Part shown: positions 1 to 7,195 of the stretch, piece by piece | How positions within the stretch are numbered: position 1 is the first letter of the stretch | Layout of the letters: every line of letters begins with the position of its first letter | Assembly: GCA_965365465.1 (NCBI GenBank) | Contig: CBDUBU010000102.1 | Span: 1-13,101, forward strand | Direction: 5' to 3' | Length of the DNA stretch: 13,101 bases | DNA from: CBDUBU01 sp965365465 | GTDB taxonomy: Bacteria > Bacteroidota > Rhodothermia > Rhodothermales > DASSAV01 | Translations under genes and position numbers: made by a program | The notes under the pieces: generated by a model | What the model was told of the DNA's origin: nothing | Databases searched by the model: none | Seen by the model: only the letters and a program-made list of their open reading frames with translations

Positions 1-8
1 CAGCGGTG

Positions 9-47
9 TTTGCCCGTCAGGATGGCAGGGGGGAGGGTTCGGGCAAA
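9..47 (-). terminator. Possible stem-loop downstream of the outer-membrane protein gene
   Basis: TTTGCCCG at 9-16 pairs perfectly with CGGGCAAA at 40-47 across a 23-nt spacer. It lies about 30 nt past the stop codon of the minus-strand gene at 80-808. The loop is long and there is no clear T-run on the minus strand, so it may be a weak terminator, an mRNA-end hairpin or chance. Confidence 0.25.
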
Positions 48-79
48 TGGAAGGGGCGGTTGCTACGGTTGGACTGTTT

Positions 80-808
80 CTAGAACGTCCACTTCAACAC
101 CGGCTGGGGCGCGAGCACCGTCAGCAGATCGTTCCGGTGGTAGTAGAGTTCTACGCCGAAACTCAAGGGCGTCCCTGTCGGCGTCAGCAGGAGTTGGGGC
201 TGGGTATGCACGTCGAGGCCGTCGTTGTCCGTGGTATACACGTCGATGAAGCCGGTGAAGAGGGCGCCCACGCCCGCCGCTTTGAACGGCAGGATCCACG
301 CGCCGGACACCTGGACGGCCCCTTCGTTAAAAATGTCGTCCCGGTAGTAGAGGTTCACATTCGCCGCGGCGAAGCCCGGCAGGCCCAGGTCCACCCCGGC
401 GCCGAGCAGGAAGGCGGCAAAGCCGCTGCCGTCTACGTTCACCTCGCTGGCAACGAGCACGTCGCGGACGAAGCCGGAGCCGGCAGGCTGCTTGCCGGCC
501 AGGCGGAGGGGGCTGATCCGCGCGTGCAGTTCCGAGTAGATCCGGTGCTCGATGCCGGTGGCCGCGCCCTCCGCGTTGGCGAAGATGCCTTTGGTCAGAT
601 CAGCGAAGAAAAAAACGTCGCCGAGGCGATGGTTCGTGTAGTGCTCGAACGTCAGGGTTGCCTGCTGCCCGCTCTCGGTGGCAGGGCCGTAGTACCAGTC
701 GTCAAAGGCCCAGCCGTAGAGCGCCTGGATGTTGGATGTCGAAAAGTTCTGGGCCGCCGCCGGAAAGGTGATGATCGGCAGGAGCAAAAGGAGTAAAAGC
801 TTGCGCAT
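80..808 (-). CDS. Outer-membrane beta-barrel protein, Tsx/OmpK/DUF5020-like
   Basis: A 242-residue exported protein. Residues 1-19 form a classic signal peptide: MRK, then a run of leucines, then a PAAAQ-type cleavage region. The mature part alternates polar and aromatic residues as amphipathic strands do, and it ends in a terminal Phe (KWTF), the usual outer-membrane barrel C-terminus. The early pattern NIQALYGW followed by TLTFEHYTNHRLGDVFFFAD recalls the nucleoside-channel Tsx/OmpK superfamily and its Bacteroidota relative DUF5020. That assignment is from memory of the pattern, and substrate specificity cannot be inferred. The ATG at 806-808 is chosen because the signal peptide starts there; no clear Shine-Dalgarno precedes it. 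The gene appears monocistronic, with a 281-bp gap upstream. Confidence 0.72.
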   Translation of the reverse strand: MRKLLLLLLLPIITFPAAAQNFSTSNIQALYGWAFDDWYYGPATESGQQATLTFEHYTNHRLGDVFFFADLTKGIFANAEGAATGIEHRIYSELHARISPLRLAGKQPAGSGFVRDVLVASEVNVDGSGFAAFLLGAGVDLGLPGFAAANVNLYYRDDIFNEGAVQVSGAWILPFKAAGVGALFTGFIDVYTTDNDGLDVHTQPQLLLTPTGTPLSFGVELYYHRNDLLTVLAPQPVLKWTF

Positions 809-831
809 GAATGCTTTAGATCTGATGGGTT

Positions 832-991
832 CGGTGAAACGGGTTGCTTCTGCGGTTTGAACCGCGCCGAAAAGCTAACCAAACCAGCGCCGGTGAAAAT
901 TGAATTCTGTCGGGATTGCGCCTTTCTGAAAGCAGGAAAGCCCGGCTCCTACAGAGAACCAGGCTTTTGCGCTGCTACGTGAACGGTGAAA
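832..991. repeat. Three copies of CGGTGAAA in the 809-1089 intergenic gap
   Basis: The octamer CGGTGAAA occurs at 832-839, 891-898 and 984-991, reading TTTCACCG on the strand of the downstream gene. All three lie within 185 bp upstream of the outer-membrane protein gene. I see no convincing ORF or RNA gene in this 281-bp gap. The repeats could be regulator sites, but the spacing (59 and 93 bp) is irregular and chance is possible. Confidence 0.3.
852..877 (-). promoter_or_regulatory. Candidate -7 element and palindrome upstream of the outer-membrane protein gene
   Basis: On the minus strand TAGCTTTT (870-877) fits seven of eight positions of the Bacteroidota -7 element TAnnTTTG. No good TTG lies 19-21 bp upstream, so the promoter is uncertain. 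Just downstream, near the expected transcription start, is the perfect palindrome GCGGTT-TG-AACCGC (852-865), a plausible operator. It lies 44 nt before the start codon. Confidence 0.28.
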
Positions 992-1089
992 ACCAACCCA
1001 CCGCTTACAAGTATCGGCAGGCCGCGCCGGAATCTTAAATCCGCCGCAGAAAAAAAGCTGCCCCCGGTTCTCCTTTTTCCGACAGGCTC

Positions 1090-1827
1090 CTAAAGTTCCG
1101 AACCTCTGCGGCCTCCAAACAGGGCAAGCTCGAACACCTTGAAAAAGCAATCCACGTCTTTAAAGCCGATTTCCCGCAGCCACCGGCACTGTTCTTCCAC
1201 CGGAGCCAGTATGTTGGCTGATTTATCAGGGCGGCTGTAGTACGTTTCCGCGACTTCTTCTCTGGACTGCTTGCCCCCGGTTTCCGTATGGTACTGGTAG
1301 AGCGCATCGACAAAAAATGCATCGAAGAGGAGGGTTCCCCATGTCGAAGCCGACGCGACGTGCTCCAGGTTGAGAAACAGGCCGCCGGGTTTCAGGCAGT
1401 CGAAGATTTCTCCGTAGATCGCCTGTTTTCGCGCGTCGGGCTGGTGGTGAATCGAGAAACCGGAAACGACGAGGTCGAACCTTCTTTTCTCCAGGCAGGC
1501 CGCCCAGTCCGGATCGCCGTAGTCTTCGCGCAGAAACGTATGCGCCCTGGCCTGATTGCCGAGCTTTGCCCTGGCTTCTCCGAGCATATAGTCCGAGAAG
1601 TCGAGGAAAACGCAATGCGCCGAAGGGAACTGCGCGAGGAGGGCGCGTCCGAGCACGCCGTCGCCGCAGCCCAGATCCAGGATGTGTTCCGGATCGGGGG
1701 TTGCCTCCCGGACGAGGTGTAGCAGAACCCGGATCTGCTCGGCGGCCAGCGGGATCGCGCCTCGCACGCCTTCCAGATAGCGCTCGGCCAGCGCATCCGA
1801 TTTCCATACCGTGTCATCAGGTTGCAT
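1090..1827 (-). CDS. Class I SAM-dependent methyltransferase
   Basis: A 245-residue cytosolic protein with a Rossmann-fold methyltransferase core. Motif I is ILDLGCGDGVLG (49-60). The acidic end of beta-2 is VFLDFSDYML (around 73-82), the motif IV-like segment is FDLVVSGFSIHHQP (117-130), and LKPGGLFLNLEHV (145-157) is the post-core strand. The C-terminal part (IGFKDVDCFFKVFELALFGG) is the usual last strand pair. The acceptor is unknown; the fold resembles UbiE/Methyltransf_25-type small-molecule enzymes. The frame is open upstream to 2031, but the ATG at 1825-1827 is preferred. It lies 11 nt after the stop of the esterase/SMP-30 gene, and upstream alternatives would overlap that gene heavily. 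Co-transcription with the esterase gene is likely. No signal peptide is present, unlike its partner. Confidence 0.85.
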   Translation of the reverse strand: MQPDDTVWKSDALAERYLEGVRGAIPLAAEQIRVLLHLVREATPDPEHILDLGCGDGVLGRALLAQFPSAHCVFLDFSDYMLGEARAKLGNQARAHTFLREDYGDPDWAACLEKRRFDLVVSGFSIHHQPDARKQAIYGEIFDCLKPGGLFLNLEHVASASTWGTLLFDAFFVDALYQYHTETGGKQSREEVAETYYSRPDKSANILAPVEEQCRWLREIGFKDVDCFFKVFELALFGGRRGSEL

Positions 1828-1838
1828 AGGATCCGCTA

Positions 1839-3542
1839 TTAAAGCCGTGGGGCTGCGGGTTTGATGGGCGGCAGAAACGAAGGCGCGCCCTGCACCTTGA
1901 GTTTCCGTTTGTACACCTTGTCGCCGCACATGGCATAGAGCGTGTCGAAGTTCTCGCCGCCGAACGTCATGTTGGCAACCCTTCCGTTCGGCGTCGGGAT
2001 GATGGCGTTGACACGTCCGGCCTGGTCGCATACCTGAATGCCCATCCGGGCAGCAACATACAGGCGGCCCTCTCGGTCCACGCGCAGGCCGTCGGCGCCG
2101 CTGTCGTCTTCGGCATCGGGCGCGTGCAAGTGATAAAAGCGCTGCTTGTGGGCCAGCGCGCCGTCAGGCTGGACCTGATAGCTGTATACCCAGTGGGTTC
2201 GGGTGTCGGAGACATACAGCAGGGACTGATCCGGCGAAAACGTGATGCCGTTTGAAAACTTCAGGCCCGTATCCACGACCGTCTTCTCCCCGTTCGGACG
2301 GATCAGCCAGACCTGGCTCGGCCCGGCGCCCTCCCAGTCGGGGTGCGTCACGTAGATCTTGCCGTCATGCCGCACGACCAGATCGTTCCCCTGGAAACCG
2401 TCTGCAACGACCGACGCGCGGCCGTCGCGGTCATACGCAAGGATCTGTCTGGTTTCGGCAGCGGCTGCATACAGCCGTCCGTCGGGACCGAAGCGCTGGC
2501 CGTCGCCCCGCCGGGAGTTCTCCAGGAATACGCTTATCTGACCGTCAAGGCCGACCTTGTACGTTCGGGCGGCCCCTACGTCGTTGAAGAAAACTTCTCC
2601 TCTTTCGTTCACCGCCGGGCCTTCGGTGAACTGATATCCCTCTCCAACGAGTTGCCAGGGTTCATCGGGCAGCAGGATCTCCTGCAACTGCGGCGAGCCG
2701 GCGCCGGGTTGTACAGGGGCGGGCCAGTCTTTCCACAACCAGCGCATGGCCTCCGGGAATACTTCCGTCGCCTGTTCGTTGTTGTGGCCCCCTTCGCCCC
2801 AGGCGTGCGCGACCTCATAGCCGGCGAAGGTCAGGGCGCGTTCCATCTCCTGGTTCGCCATCCACCAGTCGCCGCCGTAGATGTTCAGGTCGTTGCTGCC
2901 GTCCTGCAAAAAGATGCGCAGGGGTTTGGGTTCGAACTTGCGAATGAGCGTCGGGTAATCGTTGCCGCCGCGAAGGCCCACGTAGGTGCCGATGGCGCTG
3001 AAGACGCGGCTGAAGGCATCCGGGCGCTCCCAGGCGGCTGTAAAGGCTGCGATGGCGCCGCTGCTCGACCCCCCGATGGCCCGGCAGTTGCCCTCTGTCG
3101 AAAGGTTCAGGTTATGCTCCTGCGCGATGTGCGGCAGCAACTCTTCGAGGAGAAAACGGGCGTAGTTGTCGCCTAGACCGTCGTACTCGAAGCTGCGGTT
3201 GAAACGGTCCAGCGTTTCTTCGACAGGGCCTCTCACCCGTCCGGGCATCACGAACACGCCGATGGTGACGGGCATCTCTGCGGCGGCAATCAGGCGGTCG
3301 AACACCTCCGGGGCATTGAACTGGATGCCATCCTGGTTGACGTACACGCAGGCGGGCTTGTCCGGATCGTACTGCCGGGGAACGTACACCCAGTAGTCGC
3401 GCACCGTTCCGGGGAAAATCTCGCTCCGGTCAAACGTATGTTGCGTGACCTCGCCTTTCGGCGCATCGACCGCTGCGTTTTGAGCCTGCGCGGCGGGAAC
3501 GAGGAGAAACAGCGCGAGCGCTACACCTCTGAAGTTCAGCAT
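1839..3542 (-). CDS. Exported fusion: esterase-type alpha/beta hydrolase plus SMP-30/gluconolactonase propeller
   Basis: A 567-residue protein in two enzyme-like halves. Residues 1-20 are a signal peptide (LALFLLVPAAQAQ). Residues about 30-275 match the enterochelin-esterase/esterase-D group. The nucleophile elbow is GSSSG with Ser160, a candidate acid is Asp214 or Asp218 (QDGSND), and the candidate catalytic His is His253 (GEGGHNN). Residues about 290-545 form an SMP-30/gluconolactonase six-bladed propeller. Its likely metal ligands are Glu307 (FTEGPA), Asn386 (GND), Asn431 (SNGITFSPD) and Asp484 (GADGLRVD). Both active sites therefore look intact. The inferred role is hydrolysis of an ester or lactone in the periplasm or outside the cell; the substrate is unknown. 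The start at 3540-3542 begins the signal peptide, and no Shine-Dalgarno is evident. The methyltransferase gene follows after 11 nt. Confidence 0.88.
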   Translation of the reverse strand: MLNFRGVALALFLLVPAAQAQNAAVDAPKGEVTQHTFDRSEIFPGTVRDYWVYVPRQYDPDKPACVYVNQDGIQFNAPEVFDRLIAAAEMPVTIGVFVMPGRVRGPVEETLDRFNRSFEYDGLGDNYARFLLEELLPHIAQEHNLNLSTEGNCRAIGGSSSGAIAAFTAAWERPDAFSRVFSAIGTYVGLRGGNDYPTLIRKFEPKPLRIFLQDGSNDLNIYGGDWWMANQEMERALTFAGYEVAHAWGEGGHNNEQATEVFPEAMRWLWKDWPAPVQPGAGSPQLQEILLPDEPWQLVGEGYQFTEGPAVNERGEVFFNDVGAARTYKVGLDGQISVFLENSRRGDGQRFGPDGRLYAAAAETRQILAYDRDGRASVVADGFQGNDLVVRHDGKIYVTHPDWEGAGPSQVWLIRPNGEKTVVDTGLKFSNGITFSPDQSLLYVSDTRTHWVYSYQVQPDGALAHKQRFYHLHAPDAEDDSGADGLRVDREGRLYVAARMGIQVCDQAGRVNAIIPTPNGRVANMTFGGENFDTLYAMCGDKVYKRKLKVQGAPSFLPPIKPAAPRL

Positions 3543-3639
3543 GGGTCTGGCGTGCCGTGATTAAAGAAGAGGGGCCGGGATTCCGACACGGCAAACAGCG
3601 TTCCCGGCAGCCGGTACCGCTCGCCGTCGAAAGTACGCG

Positions 3640-3670
3640 TCAAGGTAACCACCGGGGCTATGACAGGCAA
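3640..3670 (-). promoter_or_regulatory. Candidate promoter for the esterase/SMP-30 - methyltransferase unit
   Basis: On the minus strand TTG (3668-3670, within TTTG) is followed after exactly 20 nt by TACCTTGA (3640-3647). This resembles the Bacteroidota TTTG/TAnnTTTG pair, or a TTGCCT-N17-TACCTT sigma-70 box. The predicted leader is about 90 nt and contains the 7-bp inverted repeat TGCCGTG (3553-3559)/CACGGCA (3587-3593). The rest of the 203-bp gap after rpoN holds only weak symmetry (3684-3690 with 3726-3732). Confidence 0.4.
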
Positions 3671-3745
3671 AGCCGGGACGGGTTGCTGCGGGAATACCCT
3701 AACAGGCAGGCGGGCGGTTCGGGTTCGCAGCAGCGCCTTGCGCGG

Positions 3746-5260
3746 TCACGAAAGCACGATCTCCTTTCGCAGACGGGCCACGGGAACGCCCAGTTGCTCC
3801 CGGTACTTCGTGACCGTGCGTCGGGCAATCTGGAAGCCGCGTTTTTCGAGCATTTTGGCGATCTTCTGGTCCGAGAGCGGTCGCTTCTTGTCCTCGCCGC
3901 TGATGATGCTCTCGATGATCGCCTTGACTTCCTTGTTCGACACCTCCTCGCCGCTGTCGGTCGAGAGGCCCTCCGAGAAGAAGTACTTGAGTTCGTACAC
4001 GCCGAACTCCGTTTGCACGTATTTGCCGTTCACCACGCGGCTGACGGTGGAGATGTCCATGTTGATGATCTCGGCCACATCCTTCAGGATCATCGGCTTG
4101 AGGTAGCCTTCTCCGAAGCGGAAAAACTCTTCCTGCAATTCCACGATAGCCTGCATGACTTTCATCATGGTCTGCCTGCGCTGGTTCACCGAGTTGATGA
4201 ACCACCGGGCCGATTCCATCTTGTTTTTCAGGAACTGGCGCGTTTCCCCGTCGATGCCGTTGCTGTGGCTGCGTTCCCGCCGCTGCTCGGCGGAAAGCTG
4301 TTCGAGCATCTGCCGGTACTGCCGGGAAATCCGAAGTTGCGGCGCGTTGCGACCGTTGAGGGTGATGATGACATCGTCATCAACGTAAACCACCGTAAAA
4401 TCGGGCGTGATGTAGTTCTGCTGCGTCGTGAACTCGCCTTCCCCCGGTTTCGGATTGAGGCGCTGGATCAGGTCGAACGCATCCTTCAGGTCTTCGCTCG
4501 AAATTTCGAGCTTTTTCTGGATGGCATCGAAGTGCTTCATCGTGAAGGCCTTGTAGGCTTCCCGGAGCATTTTCAACGCGACGTTGCGGCCTGCAACCCG
4601 GCGGGGCATTACCTCCAACTGCACGATCAGGCACTCGCGCAGGTCGCGCGAGGCGATCCCGACCGGATCGAGCCGCTGGATACGCTGCAACACCCGCTCC
4701 ACGTCGTCTTCGGTAAGTATCACGCCGTGGTTGAACATGATGTCGTCCATGATCGACTCGAGCGGGCGCCGGAGGTAGCCGTCTTCGTCGACCGAGCCGA
4801 TGATCTGCTCGGCGATCAGCATTTCATCCTCACTCAGATCCAGAAAAATAAGCTGGTCCTGGAGGTATTCCGCCATGCTTTCGCGGGCAGGCATCGGCAT
4901 CTCGCGCCGGTCTTCCTCGTCGCTCTGGTCCACACGCGCCTTGTACCCGTAGAGATCGTCGGCGTTGTTGAGCAGTTCATCCCAGTCGTATTCTTCCTCC
5001 CGGCTTTCCTCCTCGCGGACTTCGGCTTCCTCCTCCTTTTTCGCTTCTGCACGCTCTTCGGGCGTCTCGTTTTCGTCGGACGCTTCCTGCGACTCTTCCA
5101 GTTCTTCCTCGGCGCCTTCCTCCAGGACCGGATTGGATTCGAGTTCCGTTTTGATGCGCTGTTCGAGCGCAAGCGTTGGCAACTGCAACAGCTTGATGTA
5201 CTGGATCTGTTGCGGCGAAAGCTTCTGCTGAAGCGATTGCTTCTGTTGTAGATTAAGCAT
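3746..5260 (-). CDS. rpoN: RNA polymerase sigma-54 factor RpoN
   Basis: A 504-residue sigma-54. The Gln/Leu-rich activator-response region I is residues 1-47 (MLNLQQKQSLQQKLSPQQIQ onward). A long acidic region II follows (about 48-122, roughly half Asp/Glu). The core-binding domain starts near 130 (YLQDQLIFLDLSEDEMLIA, LQRIQRLDPVGIASRDLREC). The helix-turn-helix is at about 390-412 (LKDVAEIINMDISTVSRVV). The RpoN box ARRTVTKYRE is at 479-488, one residue different from the textbook ARRTVAKYRE. It is somewhat longer than the 477-residue E. coli protein, owing to region II. The ATG at 5258-5260 has a good Shine-Dalgarno (GAGAGG, 6 nt spacing). It lies 21 nt after the DUF3109 gene, so co-transcription is likely. 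No sigma-54 activator gene is in the window. Confidence 0.97.
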   Translation of the reverse strand: MLNLQQKQSLQQKLSPQQIQYIKLLQLPTLALEQRIKTELESNPVLEEGAEEELEESQEASDENETPEERAEAKKEEEAEVREEESREEEYDWDELLNNADDLYGYKARVDQSDEEDRREMPMPARESMAEYLQDQLIFLDLSEDEMLIAEQIIGSVDEDGYLRRPLESIMDDIMFNHGVILTEDDVERVLQRIQRLDPVGIASRDLRECLIVQLEVMPRRVAGRNVALKMLREAYKAFTMKHFDAIQKKLEISSEDLKDAFDLIQRLNPKPGEGEFTTQQNYITPDFTVVYVDDDVIITLNGRNAPQLRISRQYRQMLEQLSAEQRRERSHSNGIDGETRQFLKNKMESARWFINSVNQRRQTMMKVMQAIVELQEEFFRFGEGYLKPMILKDVAEIINMDISTVSRVVNGKYVQTEFGVYELKYFFSEGLSTDSGEEVSNKEVKAIIESIISGEDKKRPLSDQKIAKMLEKRGFQIARRTVTKYREQLGVPVARLRKEIVLS

Positions 5261-5281
5261 GGCAACCTCTCTTCATCGCGA

Positions 5282-5872
5282 TCACACCTCCGGCTCTCTT
5301 CTCAGTAATTCGCGGCGCGCCTTGCAGACGTTCCGGAATTCCCTGTACCATGCTTCACCGTACTTTCGGACCAGAGGTTCACGAAGGAAATCGGCAAGCT
5401 GAATGTCTTTCCGGCAACCATCGGTACGGGCAGGATTGCACAGCGGAATCTGCTCGTAATTGAGCGCCTCATATTCGCCGTAACGCTCGATGCGCAGCGG
5501 ATACAGGTGGCAGGAAATAGGCTTGGGAAAATCGATGCGGCCTTCATAGTATGCCTTCTGAATGGCGCATTTGGCTGCCGGTCCCTCGTAGGTTACGAAC
5601 ACACACTCCGCATTGTTCACACAGGGAACGGCGTACCGGCCCGGCTCTACCTCTTCCCAGACTCCCTGTTTCTCGATAACCTGCAGCGCTTCAGGGCGAA
5701 GGTATTTTCGCACCCTGGGAAGGACGCGCTCCAGTTCCTCGCGCTCTTCAGGTTCCAGCGGCGCTCCGGAATCTCCCTGCACGCAGCATCCGCCCAGGCA
5801 AATGCCCAGGTTACAGGAAAACGGCGCGTCGAGCAGTTCGTCGGATACGAGTATTTTGTCTACAGCAAACAT
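5282..5872 (-). CDS. DUF3109 family cysteine-rich protein
   Basis: A 196-residue cytosolic protein of the DUF3109 type, recognised by its N-terminal pattern: CNLGICLGGCCVQGDSGAPL at 20-39, then an acidic helix. Eleven cysteines (20, 25, 29, 30, 84, 90, 102, 121, 145, 153, 183) include clusters CX4CX3CC and PISCHLYPL. This suggests metal or iron-sulfur binding, loosely comparable to YkgJ-type proteins; the function is not established. The ATG at 5870-5872 is supported by family-like residues starting immediately after it and by GAGG 5 nt upstream. A good promoter ends only 8 nt before the ATG, see that entry. The gene leads the unit with rpoN. Confidence 0.88.
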   Translation of the reverse strand: MFAVDKILVSDELLDAPFSCNLGICLGGCCVQGDSGAPLEPEEREELERVLPRVRKYLRPEALQVIEKQGVWEEVEPGRYAVPCVNNAECVFVTYEGPAAKCAIQKAYYEGRIDFPKPISCHLYPLRIERYGEYEALNYEQIPLCNPARTDGCRKDIQLADFLREPLVRKYGEAWYREFRNVCKARRELLRREPEV

Positions 5873-5880
5873 AATGCCTC

Positions 5881-5909
5881 AACGTAGAAATCCGTCAATT
5901 ATTTGTCAA
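5881..5909 (-). promoter_or_regulatory. Strong candidate promoter for DUF3109-rpoN, giving a near-leaderless mRNA
   Basis: On the minus strand a perfect TTGACA (5904-5909) is separated by 17 nt from TACGTT (5881-5886). The same bases read as TTG-N20-TACGTTGA, close to the Bacteroidota -33/-7 pair. Only 8 nt lie between the -10 hexamer and the ATG at 5872, so transcription would start at or within a few bases of the start codon and leave most of the GAGG ribosome site untranscribed. Confidence 0.55.
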
Positions 5910-5945
5910 CCTGATAAGAACCCCGGGCTTGTGAATTATCGGAAA

Positions 5946-5965
5946 GACCGCCTTTACGGGCGGTC
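5946..5965. repeat. Inverted repeat in the DUF3109/ruvB divergent region
   Basis: GACCGCC (5946-5952) and GGCGGTC (5959-5965) form a perfect 7-bp stem around TTTACG. It lies about 37 bp upstream of the -35 box of the DUF3109-rpoN promoter and 178 bp before ruvB. It may be an operator or a hairpin. Confidence 0.4.
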
Positions 5966-6007
5966 AGTCCTGTTTCCTTGCCCGCGCCGCCGGGTTGGAA
6001 CGGGCCG

Positions 6008-6030
6008 TTTCCGGAAAATGCTTCCGGAAA
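6008..6030. promoter_or_regulatory. Paired TTCCGGAA palindromes upstream of ruvB, possible operator
   Basis: TTTCCGGAA (6008-6016) and TTCCGGAAA (6022-6030) are perfect reverse complements separated by AATGC. Each half also contains the 8-bp palindrome TTCCGGAA (6009-6016 and 6022-6029), offset by 13 bp. Such nested symmetry suits a dimeric DNA-binding protein. It does not match the LexA boxes I know (CTGT-N8-ACAG, GAAC-N4-GTTC, GTTC-N7-GTTC). No ruvB promoter could be fixed with confidence. Confidence 0.4.
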
Positions 6031-6069
6031 CTTCGTCCTGATGCAGCGCTTCAAAACATAAAAGCTTGC

Positions 6070-6089
6070 GGTGACGCTCCGGTGTCACC
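6070..6089. repeat. Inverted repeat GGTGAC-N8-GTCACC upstream of ruvB
   Basis: GGTGAC (6070-6075) and GTCACC (6084-6089) form 6-bp arms around 8 nt. The repeat lies 54 bp before the chosen ruvB ATG, where an operator or a 5' leader hairpin could sit. Confidence 0.35.
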
Positions 6090-6143
6090 TTGCGCTCGTA
6101 CCTTGCCCTATCATTCTGCCTCGATGCCAACCTGCAACAATAC

Positions 6144-7172
6144 ATGAGCCACAAGGAAACAGTGCTTGCGCCGCGCAAACTCGGACAGGAAGAAGATTAC
6201 GAGAAGGCGTTGCGCCCTAACCAGCTTGCCGATTTCATCGGCCAGCAGAAGATCAAGGACAACCTGCGCGTGTTTATGACGGCGGCGCTGCAACGCGGCG
6301 AAGCGCTGGACCATGTCCTTCTTTCCGGGCCTCCGGGCCTCGGCAAAACGACGCTTGCGCTCATCATTGCCGAGGAGATGGGGGCCGGCCTCAAAACAAC
6401 CAGCGGCCCGGTGCTGGACAAACCGGCCAGCATTGCCGGCATCCTCACCAACCTGAATGAAGGCGATGTCCTTTTCATCGACGAGATCCACCGCCTCAGC
6501 CCGGTCGTCGAGGAATACCTGTATTCTGCGATGGAGGACTACCACATCGACATCGTGATCGATGCCGGGCCGAATGCGCGAAGCGTCAGGATCAACCTGC
6601 CGCCCTTCACGATGATTGGCGCCACGACGCGGAAGGGCCTGCTCACCGCGCCGCTGCGCGCCCGCTTCGGCATCGACTTCCGCTATGACTATTACACGTC
6701 CGATTTGCTGCAGCAAATCGTGGTTCGCTCGGCCCGGATTCTTGGAGTGGAGATCTCGGCGGACGGAGCGTTTGAGATCGCCCGCCGGAGTCGGGGCACC
6801 CCCCGCATTGCAAACCGCCTCCTTCGCCGGACCCGCGACTTTGCGGAAGTGGAAGGGACCGGGCAGATCGACCGCGAGATCGCCGACCGCGCCCTGAACG
6901 CCCTGGACGTGGACGAGCAGGGCCTGGACGACATGGACACGCGCATCCTGCTTACCCTGATCGAAAAGTTCGGCGGCGGCCCTTCGGGGCTGGTAAACCT
7001 TTCGGTTTCAGTGGGAGAGGATGCCGGAACGATTGAGGAGGTTTATGAGCCGTACCTGATTCAGGAAGGCTTTCTCGAACGCACATCGCGGGGGCGGGTC
7101 GCCACACCCCGCGCCTACGCGCACTTCGGTCTCGAACCGCCGGTGCGAACCGGGTATCTGTTCGATTATTGA
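6144..7172 (+). CDS. ruvB: Holliday junction branch migration ATPase RuvB
   Basis: A 342-residue AAA+ motor that, with RuvA, drives branch migration of Holliday junctions in recombinational repair. Walker A is GPPGLGKTT (62-70), Walker B LFIDEIH (110-116), sensor 1 GATTR (159-163), and the arginine-finger segment LRARFG (171-176). The sensor 2 region is RGTPRIANRLLRRTRDFA (near 217-234). The C-terminal winged helix includes GLVNLSVSVGED and ends in TPRAYAHFGL. The length matches the family (336 in E. coli). The ATG at 6144-6146 gives a typical N-terminus; the frame also has a TTG start at 6090, which would add 18 unlikely residues. No Shine-Dalgarno is evident. It stands alone here, with neither ruvA nor ruvC, and is divergent from the DUF3109-rpoN unit. 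Confidence 0.97.
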   Translation: MSHKETVLAPRKLGQEEDYEKALRPNQLADFIGQQKIKDNLRVFMTAALQRGEALDHVLLSGPPGLGKTTLALIIAEEMGAGLKTTSGPVLDKPASIAGILTNLNEGDVLFIDEIHRLSPVVEEYLYSAMEDYHIDIVIDAGPNARSVRINLPPFTMIGATTRKGLLTAPLRARFGIDFRYDYYTSDLLQQIVVRSARILGVEISADGAFEIARRSRGTPRIANRLLRRTRDFAEVEGTGQIDREIADRALNALDVDEQGLDDMDTRILLTLIEKFGGGPSGLVNLSVSVGEDAGTIEEVYEPYLIQEGFLERTSRGRVATPRAYAHFGLEPPVRTGYLFDY

Positions 7173-7195
7173 GGGCGCATTTCTGCACAGGTATG

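Noticed and set aside
47..796. A 249-codon + strand frame opposite the outer-membrane protein gene
   Set aside because: It is antisense to a gene with a clear signal peptide and barrel terminus; the product has no domain or hydrophobic pattern.
875..1150. A 91-codon minus-strand frame in the 809-1089 gap
   Set aside because: It overlaps the end of the methyltransferase gene, has no ribosome site, and its residue make-up is unlike a real protein.
2343..3176. A 277-codon + strand frame opposite the esterase/SMP-30 gene
   Set aside because: It is a shadow of a gene with two intact enzyme-like domains.
3543..3745. Sigma-54 (-24/-12) promoter near rpoN or in other gaps
   Set aside because: I looked for TGGCAC-N5-TTGC-like pairs in the gaps by eye and found none convincing.
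3557..5251. A 564-codon open frame on the + strand opposite rpoN
   Set aside because: It is a mirror frame of a certain gene in G+C-rich DNA; its product is low-complexity with no recognisable domain, and it lacks a ribosome site.
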